Source: Pseudorasbora parva
Taxonomy: Eukaryota > Chordata > Actinopteri > Cypriniformes > Gobionidae
Assembly: GCF_024679245.1 (NCBI RefSeq)
Contig: NC_090178.1
Location: 21,289,713-21,353,712, forward strand
Length of the DNA stretch: 64,000 nt
Direction: 5' to 3'
Made by a program: the position numbers and the translations under genes. The notes under the pieces were generated by a model, which saw only the letters and a list, made by a program, of their open reading frames with translations, made no database searches and was not told the origin of the DNA. Position 1 is the stretch's first letter. Every line of letters starts with the position of its first letter. Shown in pieces: positions 51,000 to 64,000 of this stretch.

Positions 51000-53900
51000 A
51001 TCAGAACACGTAAGATTTGCGGATTAATTACAAAGTTTAACCATCATAGAGTAAAAGTTTATAATTTGCATATCATTTTTAAGTCCTGTCAGTTTAAAGC
51101 ACACAGGCACTTAAAAGAAAGAGAAAGAGAACTGAATTTGGCATTTGAGTTTGAACAGACATGTACACTTAAAAAGTTAACATAGTCAAAATGTGTCAAA
51201 ACAGCTGGTTATGTGTTGTAAAGAAAACGGATGTGTATTATATTAGATCTGTGCATTCATCTTAAAGTGACAGCAGCCTAATATATCCGCAGCCGTTTGA
51301 GTCACCAATGCTAACCAAACAACAAAAGAGAAAATCATTTTTATAGCTTTAACAAAGATAATTTATATAAAGTAAATATTTAACTTATACAGTAAACAGT
51401 ATTATTTTACGTATGATTTCATTTATTATTCAATTTCTGCACCTCAATACTGTTAGAATTACATGAAAAACAAAGCACTGCTTAATTTTGTTTCGTTTGT
51501 ATCTTTGTTCTATTGTATTAATATATACGCTTGTAATTTGTTTATTATTTTCTATGCAGATCAGATCGAATCACTCCAATCATCCTGCAATGATCAATTC
51601 TTTGAAAATAGCACTATTCAAATCATTTGGTGAAATTGTTTCCATATCACAATATATATTGCAGACAAACAAAATTCCATTCCACACTTCCTTTTTTGAG
51701 TTAACTAAATGCATCATCTGGGTATTTGACATGCACTTTTTAGGATGTGGTCAAATGGTTTGTGTTACAATATTTAAAAATACTTGTGCGTCAACATAAA
51801 CTGTTTTAATTTGTATGCAAAAACCATACATTTTTCCTGTAGCTTAACCTTTATGTACTGCTCTTTTTATGTTAATAATTGTTCTTAATTGAGAAAATAA
51901 TTCACTTTCTGCCAACACACAAAATTCAATCAAGAGTTTACACACAGTACAAAAAGAAAGCATCATAACTTACCACTCTAAGAAGCAATTGTGAAGCACC
52001 AAATTAATTAAAACCCTTTGGTTTAGGCTTACAATTTATGTTGGTTTACGTTTCGTAAAATGCTTTTTTTCAAGACCAAACGCATTTAGTGCACAGAATT
52101 ATAGGTAGAACTGACCACAAGCAACCGCCAATAAAAATGAGTAATTGTATCGTGTGACCCTCTTTAATTACATAAAGTGCACCCTAATGTTGACGTTTAG
52201 AAATGTTCTTCAGGTTCTTTTGTCCCTTTTCATAGAAATCCTCAAAGGGCACTTAAGGAAAACAACCAATCATTACACAGAGAAAACCCCCTCCACATCC
52301 TTTGCATCGGCCAATGGAAACAACTGCTGAAAACAATGGGCTGCTTTTCCTTCCCCTAAAATCCTTTGGATTCTTTTTAGGAAGCCACTGCAAAAACACA
52401 CTTCCTTTTTATGTAGTGATGCATTCCACTGACCTGCTCCACAAGAGAGGAAAATATTCTTGGGTAGTAAGGAACACAGACAAATGTATGTGAATGTGGA
52501 AAAGGTGTCTGTGCTCCTCAACATGTTATGTGATTTTTTATTTCTATTTTCAGTGGGATTCACACAAAACCTGTTTGTTTGCTTTGACTTTGCAAGAGAC
52601 ATGGTTAAAATGCAAAGGTGAAGACAACAAATGTATTTATTCAGTTGAACAAAAGTGACTTTCCTGCAATAATCACATATTTACCAAAACACAAACAATG
52701 AGGAAAAATTTAATATACAAGCAAAACGAACACCACACAGACCTAACAAATTGCAAAAAACAAGAAAAAACAAACAAGTTCCCACTTCCAAACAGCCAAG
52801 AAAAGCTTGACATTTATATAAAACATTTGTATGTATAAATACACTTAATTTCAGTGTTAGAATGATTTATAAAGACCTCTAGGAGCCATTTATTAATGTA
52901 TTTTAATACAATCCACACATTCGGCAAACAGATTATAGCCCCTACTTTAGTTTAGTTTAAGGCTTAAGAGTAGAAACTGCCTACCTATCATTTCCTACAC
53001 AGCGAGTACTTTTGAAATCCGCCATAAAGCCAAAGGAAAACACTGACGCACATGCACACACACAAGTTTAAATGCTGTTACCGTCATGTCACTTCCCTCC
53101 CTAGGGATTTATCAGTGAAAGGATGACAGCTGTGTGTACAAACACTTACCCCACCTAAAAATAACATACTGTACGCAAACCGTGAGAACCTGTAGAGCTC
53201 AGATTAATACACGCTACATAAAGGATCATGAGTGAGTCGGTCATAATGACAAAAGTTGACAAAGCAATCAGGTGTTCAATCATCCTGAAGGAATTTATTT
53301 TGCGATAATGATAATTGCATGTTATCTCGCTTATTACACGCTACTTACCAAACAAGTAAACAAACATATGTGAAATACTTATGCCAGATGTAAAAGAGCA
53401 TGGACATTAAACTAGGAGTGTGGGGGCTGATTTTTTGATTTTACTGAGTGGAGAGGGGTGAGGAGGTTACAGTATAATCCAGACAGCACTGACAGAGCAC
53501 AACCATAGGCCAATCAGGATGTCAGTAATACAGAACACTTTACATAAATGACGCAATAATACAACAGCCATGGGTGATTCAAACAGTCACCGCAGAATGC
53601 TTTATTTGTATATTATGCTGATGGAACACAAATGTTTTAATTTCTTCAGCCTACTGTGACTAGAGAATAGTGACTAAATATTTACTTGGCTATCTCTAAA
53701 GCTCAGCTGGATTTGCGTTACATCATTAGCCATGATGTTATAGTGCCTTGTAAGGCTTTCTGAAACCAGTTTCCTCAGGACAAGCATCCAAACTTAAAAA
53801 AAAACGCATTTTTAGCCAGACTGACTGTCTTGATTGATTGCTTCGCGCAAGCAGGTACTTAAATGATTATTTTTCATTATGTTTCACATACATTTTCCCA

Positions 53901-54966
53901 TGGTCACTATGGTATTCTGGTCAAGCATAACTCCTTTATTCTGCAAACAAAAGTGTCTGATTAAGATAAATGTGTAGTATTCAGCTGACAATGTGATGTC
54001 AATATGGCGAAGCTTTCCTTTCGATGCGAGTTTATCACCATGTTTGTGAAAAGTACTGTTGATTCCTTTAGGCGCATGTGGAAAAATACCCAAATTACGC
54101 CATTAAATATTAATAACACAAAAATCACGTACAATAAGCAGCCACCTGTGGTCTTTTTTCAAAGCACAGGTGCAGGCCGTGTCAACGCAGCACTCTGTGC
54201 TGTGTTTACTGTAAGCAGCTTTTGAAATGTTATCCGGCACACTGAAGGGAACGCAGTCATCCAACACTGGGTAAATATTTGACTTGAAAAATAGCACTGT
54301 GCTGAATAGTGAGAACTTTCCTTTGCCCTCAAGCTCTACTGGGAATTGTTGAGATACAGAGACAATAAAGCCGTACTACGTCTTCAGTCATCCTGCACGC
54401 TTTACTCTCTGTCCATCTTTCCATACACAACAATCTCCATAACACACTCTCTAATACCCATATCTTCTCCTGTTCCTAAGCCGTTAACCTCTCATGCTCC
54501 TATTATAATGCCCTTTCCCCAGCACGCATGTTTGTTTACTTTTTAATGGGGACATATCAGTCTTTTTTTTACTACATATTAACCTTTGCATATATATTTT
54601 TTCATTTTTTTCCAAATATAAATATAGATAGCATCAGATATTATAATACAGTATATTATTATTATTATTATTATTATATACTATACTGTAACATGATTCA
54701 GAAACTGCAATAAACTCGAGCAAGATAGTATGTAAAACCATAGACCGTTATCGTCAGATCAAGCATGATAAAAGAAACGAGAGTTTCATCGTATTGACTG
54801 TCGTAACCAAACACAACACACAGTTTGAAAGCTGAATGGAGAATGACTGACAGACGCAGCGGAAGATAGCAATTATGTAAATACATAATATCTGTACCAC
54901 ACATTAAACTATGGATGGATTCAGAACACTTAATATAATGCACGAAGCGTTGATGATGCTTTATAA
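51000..54966. other. First intron of fam171a1, proximal part
   Basis: No exon was recognised in 50681-54966. Open frames such as 51488-51799 lack coding character and known motifs. A short (TTA)n run stands at 54654-54677. Confidence 0.5.
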
Positions 54967-55065
54967 CAGGGGTCCCCAAACTCGTTCCTGGAGGGCCGCT
55001 GTCCTGCAGAGTTTAGCTCCAACCCCAATCAAACACACCTGAACCAGCTAATCAATGTCTTTATA
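54967..55065 (+). repeat. Dispersed repeat, CCTGGAGGGCC family
   Basis: CAGGGGTCCCCAAACTCGTT, then CCTGGAGGGCCGCTGTCCTG and ACACACCTGAACCAGCTAAT. A common hAT-like short repeat of fish; inverted relative of 31646-31772. The next bases, 55070-55240 (AGAAGGCTGCGTCCTCCGGA), look like another MITE fragment. Confidence 0.6.
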
Positions 55066-56053
55066 GGACCTAATAAGACAATAGCTGTGTCTAATTTCAG
55101 AAGGCTGCGTCCTCCGGAGGTCGCATTTGAAGGATGCATACGTCATAAGGCCGTCTCATTTCAAAAAAGTGAGTAGGACACTCCAAATGCGACCTTCAAA
55201 TGTGTCCTTCTTTCACGGGAATTCGGAGTGTTATTTTGGCGCTCCTTTCTCTCCGCTCTCTCTAGGAATTCCCCTCTCCCTCCTCCACTGATACACACAT
55301 GCTGTGAACTGCTGACTTGCTCTCTGAATCTATGACCTCACCGCTTCACTACAATGCAGATCATGTGCAAGTCAGCTCTTATGTACAGTTGACACTGACA
55401 GCGACTTGTCGGCAGGTCACAATCGGATAATAAATGAGTGAGATCTAGTATTTCAACGAGTGTGTGCGCATAGAAACCATTAAGGATGCTGCATTGCAGT
55501 GGAGGATAGAAAGAGGCAAAGGGAAAGAGAGGGAATGTACAGTCGCCATATAACATTTACTCTAATATTCTTTAGAGTTAAGGTTAATACATTTTGTTCC
55601 ATTTCTAAATGCATGTCCGTATACGCATTTTGTTTTTCGAGACAAATATTACCCAACAAACAAAAATGTCTGAGCCATCATGCATGAACCATCACAAAGA
55701 CATTTAATACCCAACCCACTTCTATTTGCCATAGAAGCTAGGGATCATTAACCCCAAGAGTCATGTGTGCAGTAATGAATAGAGCAATCAGTCAATGCGC
55801 TGGATTCTGAACCTTAAGAACGCCTCAGGAAACCGTACTATTGATTAATCTGACAAGAAAAAAAAACTGCCTTAACTGTCAAGGTTACACGGGGTTAAAA
55901 GTGTGCAAGAGCTGTCTCTGTGTGCATTGTAGAGACAATGAGAAAGTAATAAATAGGATTTCAAACACTTTTTTATGTTATGCATATTAAAATTAATTAA
56001 AGTGGGCAGGTTTCAACAAAATATCACAAAAGATGTCTACAAATATTTCCATT

Positions 56054-56069
56054 GGGGGGGGGGGGGGGG
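56054..56069 (+). repeat. G16 homopolymer run
   Basis: Sixteen consecutive G in the fam171a1 first intron. Confidence 0.9.
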
Positions 56070-56694
56070 TTGACACACTCCAATGAATTGTGATTCTCTC
56101 TTCACCGATTCACAATTCTAAGTTTATCCGCACAGTCGCGATGGAACTGTGTGCTTGGGACTTTATTTTGCTGCCAATTACAAACAAACTAACACAAAAC
56201 CACCACCAGACATGTATATAAACTTACATGAGCTTTTATGGTTGAAGCAAAATACAGTGGGTAATCGTAGGCTTTATTGCACAGGATGTGTGTTGAGAGA
56301 AACTGTATTTTGCTTGAGAATTTGGGGTTTTACTGACCAGCATTTTCCTCTAAAATGCTCAACAAAAGGCATAGTTTATGCAGTTTGGAATATAGTATAA
56401 ATTCAATGCACAGAACTCACTGACAAAAGTCTGCTTTTAAATGTTATTTAATAAAAATATATTTTAAAAAATTTAAGTCGGTAAACTGATTATTTAATAA
56501 GAAAACAAATTATCTCAAGAACTGTTTTATAATCTGATTGTGATTCCCAGAATTGGATTAGATTGTGAGATTTCCACCCCCAATTTCCACACTCAAATGA
56601 TGAAATGTTATCTATTGTTGTGGAAAGCTCTCTTGTATGCTAAGGACTGAGAGAGGACATCATTTTAAATGTACCACAATTTGGCTAACCTTAT

Positions 56695-57196
56695 GGTGCA
56701 TTTCCACTGGCTTTCTTTTTGACGCTTTTCGCTTAAATAGTACCGCCTCGTTTGATGTTCCAAACACGCCGTACCAATACTCAAATGTGACATGTAAACA
56801 CTGCAGATTACTGATTGGTCAATAAGGAATCATCACTAGCTACCACTGCTTTATGCTTTTGTGACAATGATATAGCAATTGAGACACTATAAACACACTG
56901 CTAAATGCAAATGATGTCATCTAACCATGTGATATCGTCTGTGCTTTGTTTCATGAGTTCCTAGATTTTTTTTAGCATAATTTTGTTTAGCTGCCATCGG
57001 CCTTCTTTGAAACAAACTCCATCTTGCTGTTAAAAACATCCACATGCCGAGAAGTAGAGGTGGCGCAACTATAATGGTTCTATAATCCCACCCACTCTGA
57101 ATTGTTACTAACTCCACTCATATGTCTATTGAAAAGCAAAGCAACCCAAATCATACCACACAGTGGAAAAGCGTAGCCATGCAGTGGAAAAGTGCC
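56695..57196. mobile_element. MITE with GGTGCATTTCCACTGG ends
   Basis: The left end GGTGCATTTCCACTGGC and the right end reversed, GGCACTTTTCCACTGC, are inverted repeats around about 470 non-coding bases. No clear target duplication. Confidence 0.7.
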
Positions 57197-57409
57197 ATCA
57201 CAGGTGCCAAGTGGCTTTTTCAAAATCACGGACAGACTGTGTCAACAACAGTCACACGCAAAAGTTAATTAAAGTCATGGGTTCCAACAGTTGGCAACAA
57301 TATTAAAATGTAGTTTCCCTGGGACTCCACCCTCTTCCTAATTAAAAGCAAGCGTTTGAAAAAAAGCAAATAACCACACCCTAACTACAATTCGCTATAT
57401 GCACGGTTA

Positions 57410-57796
57410 CACTGTAAAAAAATTTATTAGAAAAAAGTTACCTGGTTGCCTTAAAATTTTGAGTTCACTGAAATTAAAATTTTGAGTTAATACAATGAAC
57501 ATTTTTTGAGATTCGACAACCTTTATTAAAATATTATTAAAAGATTGTGTAAGCATATTGGGTAATTGTGTGCGTGTGTTTTATTTCTGATGACGCAGTG
57601 AAACATGCCGAATAGTGCTATTTTCATGATTTATCACATTTTTTATGTGGTTCAGATACAAAAATATTTTGAGTTTCTATTTATTAAACAATTTTCCTTC
57701 ATTGTATCAACTCAATTTTTTAATTTCAATAAACTCAAAAGTAAGGCTTACTTTTTTAAGTTAAACCAACAAAAACCAACAACAATTTTTACAGTG
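57410..57796. mobile_element. MITE with CACTGTAAAAA ends and TA flanks
   Basis: The left end CACTGTAAAAAAATTTATTA and the right end reversed, CACTGTAAAAATTGTTGTTG, are inverted repeats. TA flanks both sides. The interior holds AAACTCAAAA and TTTGAGTT phrases in both orientations. Confidence 0.78.
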
Positions 57797-58408
57797 TACT
57801 TCCTGGTTTCCGATAAGCCTACCGGGCATATTTGGTGACTTGCCAGCTGTCAAGATGTCATTCTATACTCACTCACTGTTGTTCAAGCAAAGCGGCAGCT
57901 ATGAGCGCAGGTGAACTGATCAGCTCTTCCTCTTTTCTAATTACAGCATGAAATAAACATGATTGAACATCGGAAGGTATGTTGAAAGAACGGCTTACTG
58001 AAATATATTATCTCTTGTGTAATTGTGTTAATAAGGCAGAACTTTTACCTCTGCGTCTGATGTTCATTAAAGCTGTAGCTGCCTGCCAACCGTGCTCCGA
58101 AATTTAAAGAGTGTGCTGAAATTGACATGTCTTTTTCATCTTGTTTTAAATTTGAACAACTAAATTAATGCATAATACACTTTATAATACACATTAATAC
58201 ACTTAGAATATTGAAGATACCGCCACACTAAGAAGTGATTTCACCCAAAGGTTTTTCAGCTGGCTTATATTACTGCAGAAGTTAAGGACATTCTGTGCAT
58301 ATAGCAGACGTAATCAACCACATCTAAAGCAAAACAAAAACAAAAAAACAGTCTTCCTCAGAGAGCGTCTCATTCTACAAACATTTAAGTTCTATACAAA
58401 GCAATTTA

Positions 58409-58693
58409 CAAACCCGATTCCAAAGTTGGAACACTGTAAAAATTGTGAATAAAAAGGAATGCAATAATTTACAAATCTCATACACTTATATTTTATTCAC
58501 AACAGAATATAGATAACACATCAAATGTTGAAAGTGAGACATTTTGAAATTATACATTTTCTCAGTTTAAACATTTGATGTCATCCATGTTGTATTCTGA
58601 GTAAAATATTGTGAATTTGAATCTTCCACATCATTGCATTCTGTTTTTATTCACAATTTGCCCTGTGTCCCAACTTTTTTGGAATCAGGTTTG
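58409..58693. mobile_element. Tc1/mariner-type MITE with TA target duplication
   Basis: The left end CAAACCCGATTCCAAAGTTG and the right end reversed, CAAACCTGATTCCAAAAAAG, are inverted repeats flanked by TA (58407-58408 and 58694-58695). It is 285 bases, with inner arms ATTGTGAATAAAAAGGAATG against CATTCTGTTTTTATTCACAAT. Confidence 0.9.
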
Positions 58694-59121
58694 TAGTACT
58701 AGTAAGTAATTCTGGCAACAACCGTGGTCTCACTATACTTCATGAATTATTAGATCAGACATCTGATGCAATAAAACAGACTTTCGGCCTCTTTTTACAA
58801 TAACAACGGTGACAGTAACCATTAACTCCATCACAACAGACAGCTTGATTATCTAGAGTTTATTAACACAGCTTCTCCATTGGAAAATGTTGTTTCCCAT
58901 TACAGATCCCTCTAAAGTACAACAAAAACATTTCATTATTTAAATATATTTAATATAACTGATAATCTTATGTTACTGTGATTATTTTATTTCTAAAAGT
59001 AAAACTATCCAATACTTTTTATTTTTTTTACATATACTCTAAAACATAAAACAAGCTTGTCTTTCCGTTTGTGGGAAAATGACTTCTCCAGATGTGCAGC
59101 AGACTGGCTGTCTCTCCCCTC

Positions 59122-59240
59122 CGTCTATAAAAGGAGAGACACTATGAGAGGCTGTGTGTGTGAATGAGAGAGAGAGCTCCATGCTCATTCACTACATCCA
59201 GGCTCTGTTTAAAGTTAAAAGACTGCTTTTGTGTTGGAGG
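59122..59240 (+). promoter_or_regulatory. TATA-box-like promoter candidate
   Basis: TCTATAAAAGGAG at about 59125-59137 is a close match to a consensus TATA box. About 30 bases downstream comes GAGGCTGTGTGTGTGAATGAG, where an initiator would fall. It is antisense to fam171a1 in its first intron. Downstream small open frames (59736-59918 and 59884-60171) are not recognised. It may be chance or the promoter of a non-coding RNA. Confidence 0.25.
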
Positions 59241-60831
59241 ATTATCATGTTTCACAGTCATGAAAACCGACAATTCTACCCATAAAATGATATTTAGATT
59301 TTTTTAACTAAAACAATGCTATTAAAAACTCTTATAAAACCAAATTTCCTGTTTCAAAAGAAAAACATTCAACATGCGACAAGAAATGTGCTTTTTTGGG
59401 GGATTTTGATGGTTTTTTATAGGGGTGTCAAAGTGAATCACATCGCGAAGCAGACAAGGATGATAGTCGGTATTGGTTCAGTAATAGATCATAACTGATT
59501 ATAATGCATTATTCTTTTCTGACGTCATGAGTTGCGTACGTGCTTTGTCGTGTTAGCGAGACACCAATGAGAGTAACAAAAATGTATTCAAACTACTTTA
59601 AAAGCCGACATCTGGGCATGTTTTAGCTTTTATGAACAACCTAAGCACGACCTGGAGAACACACACATGCAAATTCTGTGTGTAAATCAAAGCTATCTGA
59701 TTTATCAAAACTTTCATTTACACTAAGGCACATAAATGCGTCTCCACAAAACGGATATAAATCAGATCTTCAATTCCCGCACTATATGCAGATATAATGG
59801 AGTTAACATCACCGAAAACAACAGATATGAGCTGTGTTTTATTGATCATCAGATCATTTCAAAAATGAAAGATCGCGGCCACAGTGCTGGTGAGATCATT
59901 CAGTTTCTTCAATTTTAATGAAGATGATTGCATGTTCAGAATCTACGATTTTACTTTTGCTTTGATTTGCGGTAGTTTGTGCGTTGGCTTAATGAAGAGA
60001 TACTCGTCTGTGGCGATGTGTGCTGCGGTAGCGCTGTCATTTCTGGCTATAACAAGACATATAGCCTATAACACATTTATTTTATTAGCATTGTTGGGAG
60101 CCGGGAGGAATAAAATGTACATATGTTGTTTCAACAACCATATGCATTTAGACTTTACTACATCATTTTGAGTGTGTTTCAGTGGTTTTGTTTGTACACA
60201 GATATTTCCTGAGACAAGGAAGAAAAAAAAAGATTGGATGTGGCCTTACTATCTTTGTTTGTAAGATAATGCATATGAGTGAAGAGAAAGAGAGAGAACT
60301 GCCTGACCGGCTTGCCCAAGGGAGATAGTCTGGTTTGGGTAATCAGAGATGAGAAAATGTCTGAGTGTTTGCTGAAAACGTAACCCCATAAAAAATTAAG
60401 CACAACAGAGGTCTCTAGTGTGCTTAAAATGTTTTGAAATGCTAGGGGGCAAACACACAGACCTTTCCATTTCTGCACTGCAGCAATGCCCAAAATCCAG
60501 AGACTATAGCACAAAACTCCCAATTACTGATACTTAATGACTAAACACCAACCTTATTCTCTTTATCATCAGCCTTTATGAGTCTCCCAAGCTCTAAAAC
60601 ATAGCTGGTTTCCTAAGTCCCATTGTTCTAAGCCCTTGTGCATTATTGTAGGAAACTATTAAGGAGTCCATTTAGTCTCTGTTTTTGGCTGCATGTGGCA
60701 ATAAGCAACTGCTTACAGTAAATATCAGACTGTTGGCACGAGCAATATTGGCAGTACATGGGCCATTTTAAACATACATAAATAAACCAGAAAAAATGTT
60801 GTATGCACTCACTGTGTATTTGCTGATTGTG

Positions 60832-62662
60832 TTAAAGCCGCACTATGTCATTTTTCTGTCTGCTAGAGGGCGCCTATTCAAAACAAATGTGTAGTTTGAT
60901 GACGCCATGTTTGAGCTCAGATTTAAAATCTCACACTTTTTAATCTCCGGCTATTCATAGCTCCTAACTAGCTGTGTTCCTATGATGAATGATGAGCTGA
61001 AAATGTAGATCTGCATGTGCGACGTACTTTATCTGAATTAAACACAAACACATCTTTCGCGTTTCCTCACGCTCCAGCAGTTACTCCTCCGTGTGCTGCA
61101 TAGGTTGTCCACCCTGGTTTAGGTTATTTGAGAAATTTAATTTAGCTAATTTAAAGCAACTCACTTCATTGTAGTTTACGATAGCATTGCGTTTAACATT
61201 GAGAATGTGAATAATTGTAATGTGACGATCGGCTGCAGATATGTAAATCAGAGGTGATGGTTTGTTTTAATCAGCGGATTTGGTGGTTAGAGCGGATCCG
61301 TGCATCTCTATCTCCATCTCTACTCTTGTTTTTGTTCCAAGTTTCTTTCCTGTCCAATATTTTTTGCTTCTTTTAAAGGGTTACTTCAGCGATTAGCATA
61401 TGGCTTTGTATCAGTAGAAATCCTGGAGTATGATAGAATGATTGTGCTTTCCCCCCTCATATCCCCCTGAGACAAGAGATTTATGCATTTTATTTCGGGA
61501 AAAATTCCTCCTATGACGCAAATTGATGATATTTGCATCATAGGAGGAATGTTTGGCCAAAGGCTAAAGACTACAGCCAGCAGAGGGAGCCATTTCCTCA
61601 TGCTTTGAACCCACGCATGGGGGACGGGAGATCACACTCAGAGCTCAGCTGGCAGCTGCAGGTACTCATTTAAACGGAGCTATGGTAAGCAATGAAACTT
61701 CTCTAATTAATTTCTATGAAAGTTAAGCTTGCAAAGTCATGAACTGAAACGAGCCAGACTGAACCTGAGTTGTGAATGTATGCCGCGAGTGTAATCGCGA
61801 TTACCTCAGCTCTCATCACAAGAGCTCATCAGCTCATTTATCTGACTCCTGTAGTTAGTGCTCAGTGCTGTGATACTCGCGAGGTGACTCACTTATTATA
61901 TTGAACACGCGTTCAGTTTTTAATTGTAGTGTCTTCTCCAACTCAGTCACAGTAAACAAGTTGGTGTCTTTGGGAATGGTCTCACAGGGCAGTGAAGCAT
62001 TCTGGGAATTGTAGTCTTTCATCCCCATGAGACAAAAATACATTTTCTGTCTTTTCTCAGTCTAGAAAGCACCAAATTCAAAAATAATTTGACATTTCTA
62101 CTACATTAATGACCCAGTTTAAATACAGGTTCATCTTCCCAGCGCTGAAGTACTCCTTTAAAAGCCACAAAATCTTCAGAAGGCAGAAAAGGCTTGTCAT
62201 ACCTGAGCTGAAGCTGAGACTTGAAAGTTAAGTTGCACAACATAAATGCAATGTTTAAGCATTATTATTATTATTATATTATTATTTTGATTCATAGGTT
62301 TAATAGTATAATTAAGTTTAATAGATTTTATAGTACGCTATATTACTATATGCTTCTTACAGAGCAACTCGTTGGTTATCCTGTATTAATTTGTATTGCA
62401 TTATGATGTGGCAATTCAATGCACTAAATTGGTTTAGTTTTCACATATATTAATGAATGCATTTTCAGCAATATAAATTAGTTGTTAATTTTAAGATACT
62501 GGTTTTATTTTCTCTTGTATATTAAGTATTGCTCTATAAGTACTTATCTGATTACTCGATTAATCGATGAAAAAATTGGTAAAATACTCGATTACTTAAA
62601 TATTTGATAACTACAGCCCTATATATATATTACTACAAAAATACTACATAGTGCACCTTTAA
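60832..62662. mobile_element. TTAA-flanked element, GCACTATG family, copy 3 (diverged, with nested element)
   Basis: Begins TTAAAGCCGCACTATGTCAT and ends ACTACATAGTGCACCTTTAA, the same ends as copies 1 and 2, but most of the interior differs. It is split by the element at 61373-62161. It lies in the first intron of fam171a1. Confidence 0.7.
61373..62161. mobile_element. TTAA-flanked element, TACTTCAGC family, copy 3 (nested)
   Basis: Begins TTAAAGGGTTACTTCAGCGATTAG and ends GCTGAAGTACTCCTTTAA. It is 789 bases and shares TCTGGGAATTGTAGTCTTTC and AATACATTTTCTGTCTTTTC with copy 2. It is inserted inside the GCACTATG-family copy 3. Confidence 0.87.
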
Positions 62663-62679
62663 GATGCAGGCTATATATT

Positions 62680-62960
62680 ATCTGTGATGGCAAAGCTGAA
62701 TTTTTATCAGGCATTATACCAGTTTTCAATGTCATAGAAATTCCTCAATATGCTGATATGATGGTAAAGAAACATTTACTATTATTATCAATGTTGAAAA
62801 CAGCCATCATGCTTAATTAATTAATTTTACCTCAATTTTTTTTTTATTCTTCAATTAATATAAAAGTAAAAAAAAAAATTTGACATTAAATGTCACTTTT
62901 GAGCAATTTATTCCATCCTTGCTGAATGAAACATTTATTTTAAAAATGAATAATAAAAAA
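62680..62960 (+). repeat. Interspersed repeat fragment
   Basis: A diverged copy of the CAGTCTTCAGTGTCACATGA family (CAGTTTTCAATGTCATAGAA, then TTATTCCATCCTTGCTGAAT). Confidence 0.5.
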
Positions 62961-63260
62961 CTAACTTTTGAACAGTGTTCTACTAATCATTTTTTTCTCT
63001 TTTAAAAAACACCTTTAAATACTTTTTTTGCATATAGAGCACAGAATCAAATATTATAAGTAAATATTTGCATATGAAAAACAAATTAAGAACCCATTAT
63101 ATTTTTTGTTAGAAAAACCAGGTGCACATCAATTTACAAAAGTGCATAATTAGTATTATGGTTAGACAAAAATATAAATTGTTTAAACGTGCAGCATGAA
63201 AACATAACACATTTATGGTAACTAAATGGCAAAACTCATTCCAGGCCTGACTAAACTGTG

Positions 63261-63470
63261 TCAAGTCCTCACACACAGCATTCTCTTTTCAGATCCTGGT
63301 GACGAGGAAGTGGCACAGACTGGACAAAAGGCAGGAAAGCCCGATTTTGCATAGTCAAAGCTTACACTGTGCCAGTCTAGTGTCCTAAAGAAGGGAGAGC
63401 AGCAGACCCATCTGTGCTGCTGCTGTTCATCAGCAGGAGACGGAGGGGGACGAGGAGGAGGAGACTCCAT
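63261..63470 (-). other. Open frame in fam171a1 first intron, possible alternative first exon
   Basis: A minus-strand ATG opens MESPPPRPPPSPADEQQQHR and reaches a donor-like GTGTAAGC near 63360-63367. Splicing there after phase 1 would join fam171a1 exon 2 (50680) in frame. It lacks a signal peptide, which the family needs, and its proline run is low complexity, so it is more likely chance. Confidence 0.15.
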
Positions 63471-64000
63471 TAGGAGGGAGGAGGGGGTTCAAGGGGATTC
63501 CTCATATTAGAAGCTCAGACATGAGCTGCTAAATATATCAGCTGTCAAAAGATGAGCTTTGCCAACCATATCATTTAAACAGGTATTTTTGCAATCTGGC
63601 ATCCGTGCCTCACCTAAAAGTATTCAACATACCACTGACATGATATCTGGATTATGTAAATGTCAAATATGAACTCATGATATGAAAACAGCTTCCTTGC
63701 CAGCACACTGATCTTAATGGACAGACACTTAACATTGCATTACTTCATACATTAGAGAGATCAATTAGAGTATAACACTCTGAAATAGACAGAAGCCAGA
63801 AATAATCTCATAATAAAACCATCATGGTATAAATAAACCAGGTCCATTTAGGTTTCAGTCAGCTCTTTGTACTAAAATATATGACACCATAGAGAGACTT
63901 GAGTCTCTGTGCAAAAATATTGGATTTACAGGAAAAAAGTATAAATTAATATCTGACTAATAATTAATGAATCTGAAGCAGCAGTTCTCTTGTTTACATT

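Noticed and set aside
51488..51799. 103-codon plus-strand frame with hydrophobic start
   Set aside because: AT-rich intron sequence with no splice support, motif or codon bias.

Overview
This window looks like teleost nuclear DNA, most likely from a cyprinid (carp or zebrafish-like) fish. The genes are split by GT-AG introns. AT-rich introns carry long CA, TA and GA microsatellites, Tc1-type fragments, and many short inverted-repeat elements that begin and end in TTAA. Exon homology was judged by reading translations against remembered family sequences; no alignment or database search was run.

Layout, left to right. (1) 1039-4020, minus: the first eight coding exons of crot (peroxisomal carnitine O-octanoyltransferase); the catalytic C-terminal half lies off the left edge. 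A decayed Tc1 transposase copy sits in the intron that runs off the window (about 292-885). (2) 5746-6897, minus: intact four-exon acbd7 (acyl-CoA-binding protein). (3) About 5410-9180 is repeated at about 10535-14490, so a decayed second acbd7 copy (10873-13232) lies between intact acbd7 and rpp38. (4) 14620-15450, plus: rpp38, the RNase P/MRP protein p38, with its coding region in one exon. (5) 17124-23573, minus: complete 12-exon nmt2 (N-myristoyltransferase), convergent with rpp38. (6) 27701-50680, minus: fam171a1, all exons except the signal-peptide exon, which must lie right of the window. The last 13 kb is its first intron.

The order acbd7-rpp38-nmt2-fam171a1 matches, from memory, the human 10p13 block; crot is on human chromosome 7, so its position here marks a rearrangement between lineages. 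The genes are ordinary housekeeping or membrane genes and do not form a pathway. CROT and ACBD7 both handle acyl-CoA esters and NMT2 uses myristoyl-CoA, but this is probably coincidence of synteny.

No prokaryote-style system or clearly new gene family was found. The most unusual items are: the tandem duplication with a decayed acbd7 copy whose exon 2 looks more family-typical than the intact gene; a possible alternative first exon of acbd7; a TIR element carrying a minisatellite built from two unit lengths (21 and 25 bp); a palindrome grown around a TA microsatellite; and two cases of transposons nested in transposons, one with a perfect 8-bp target duplication.
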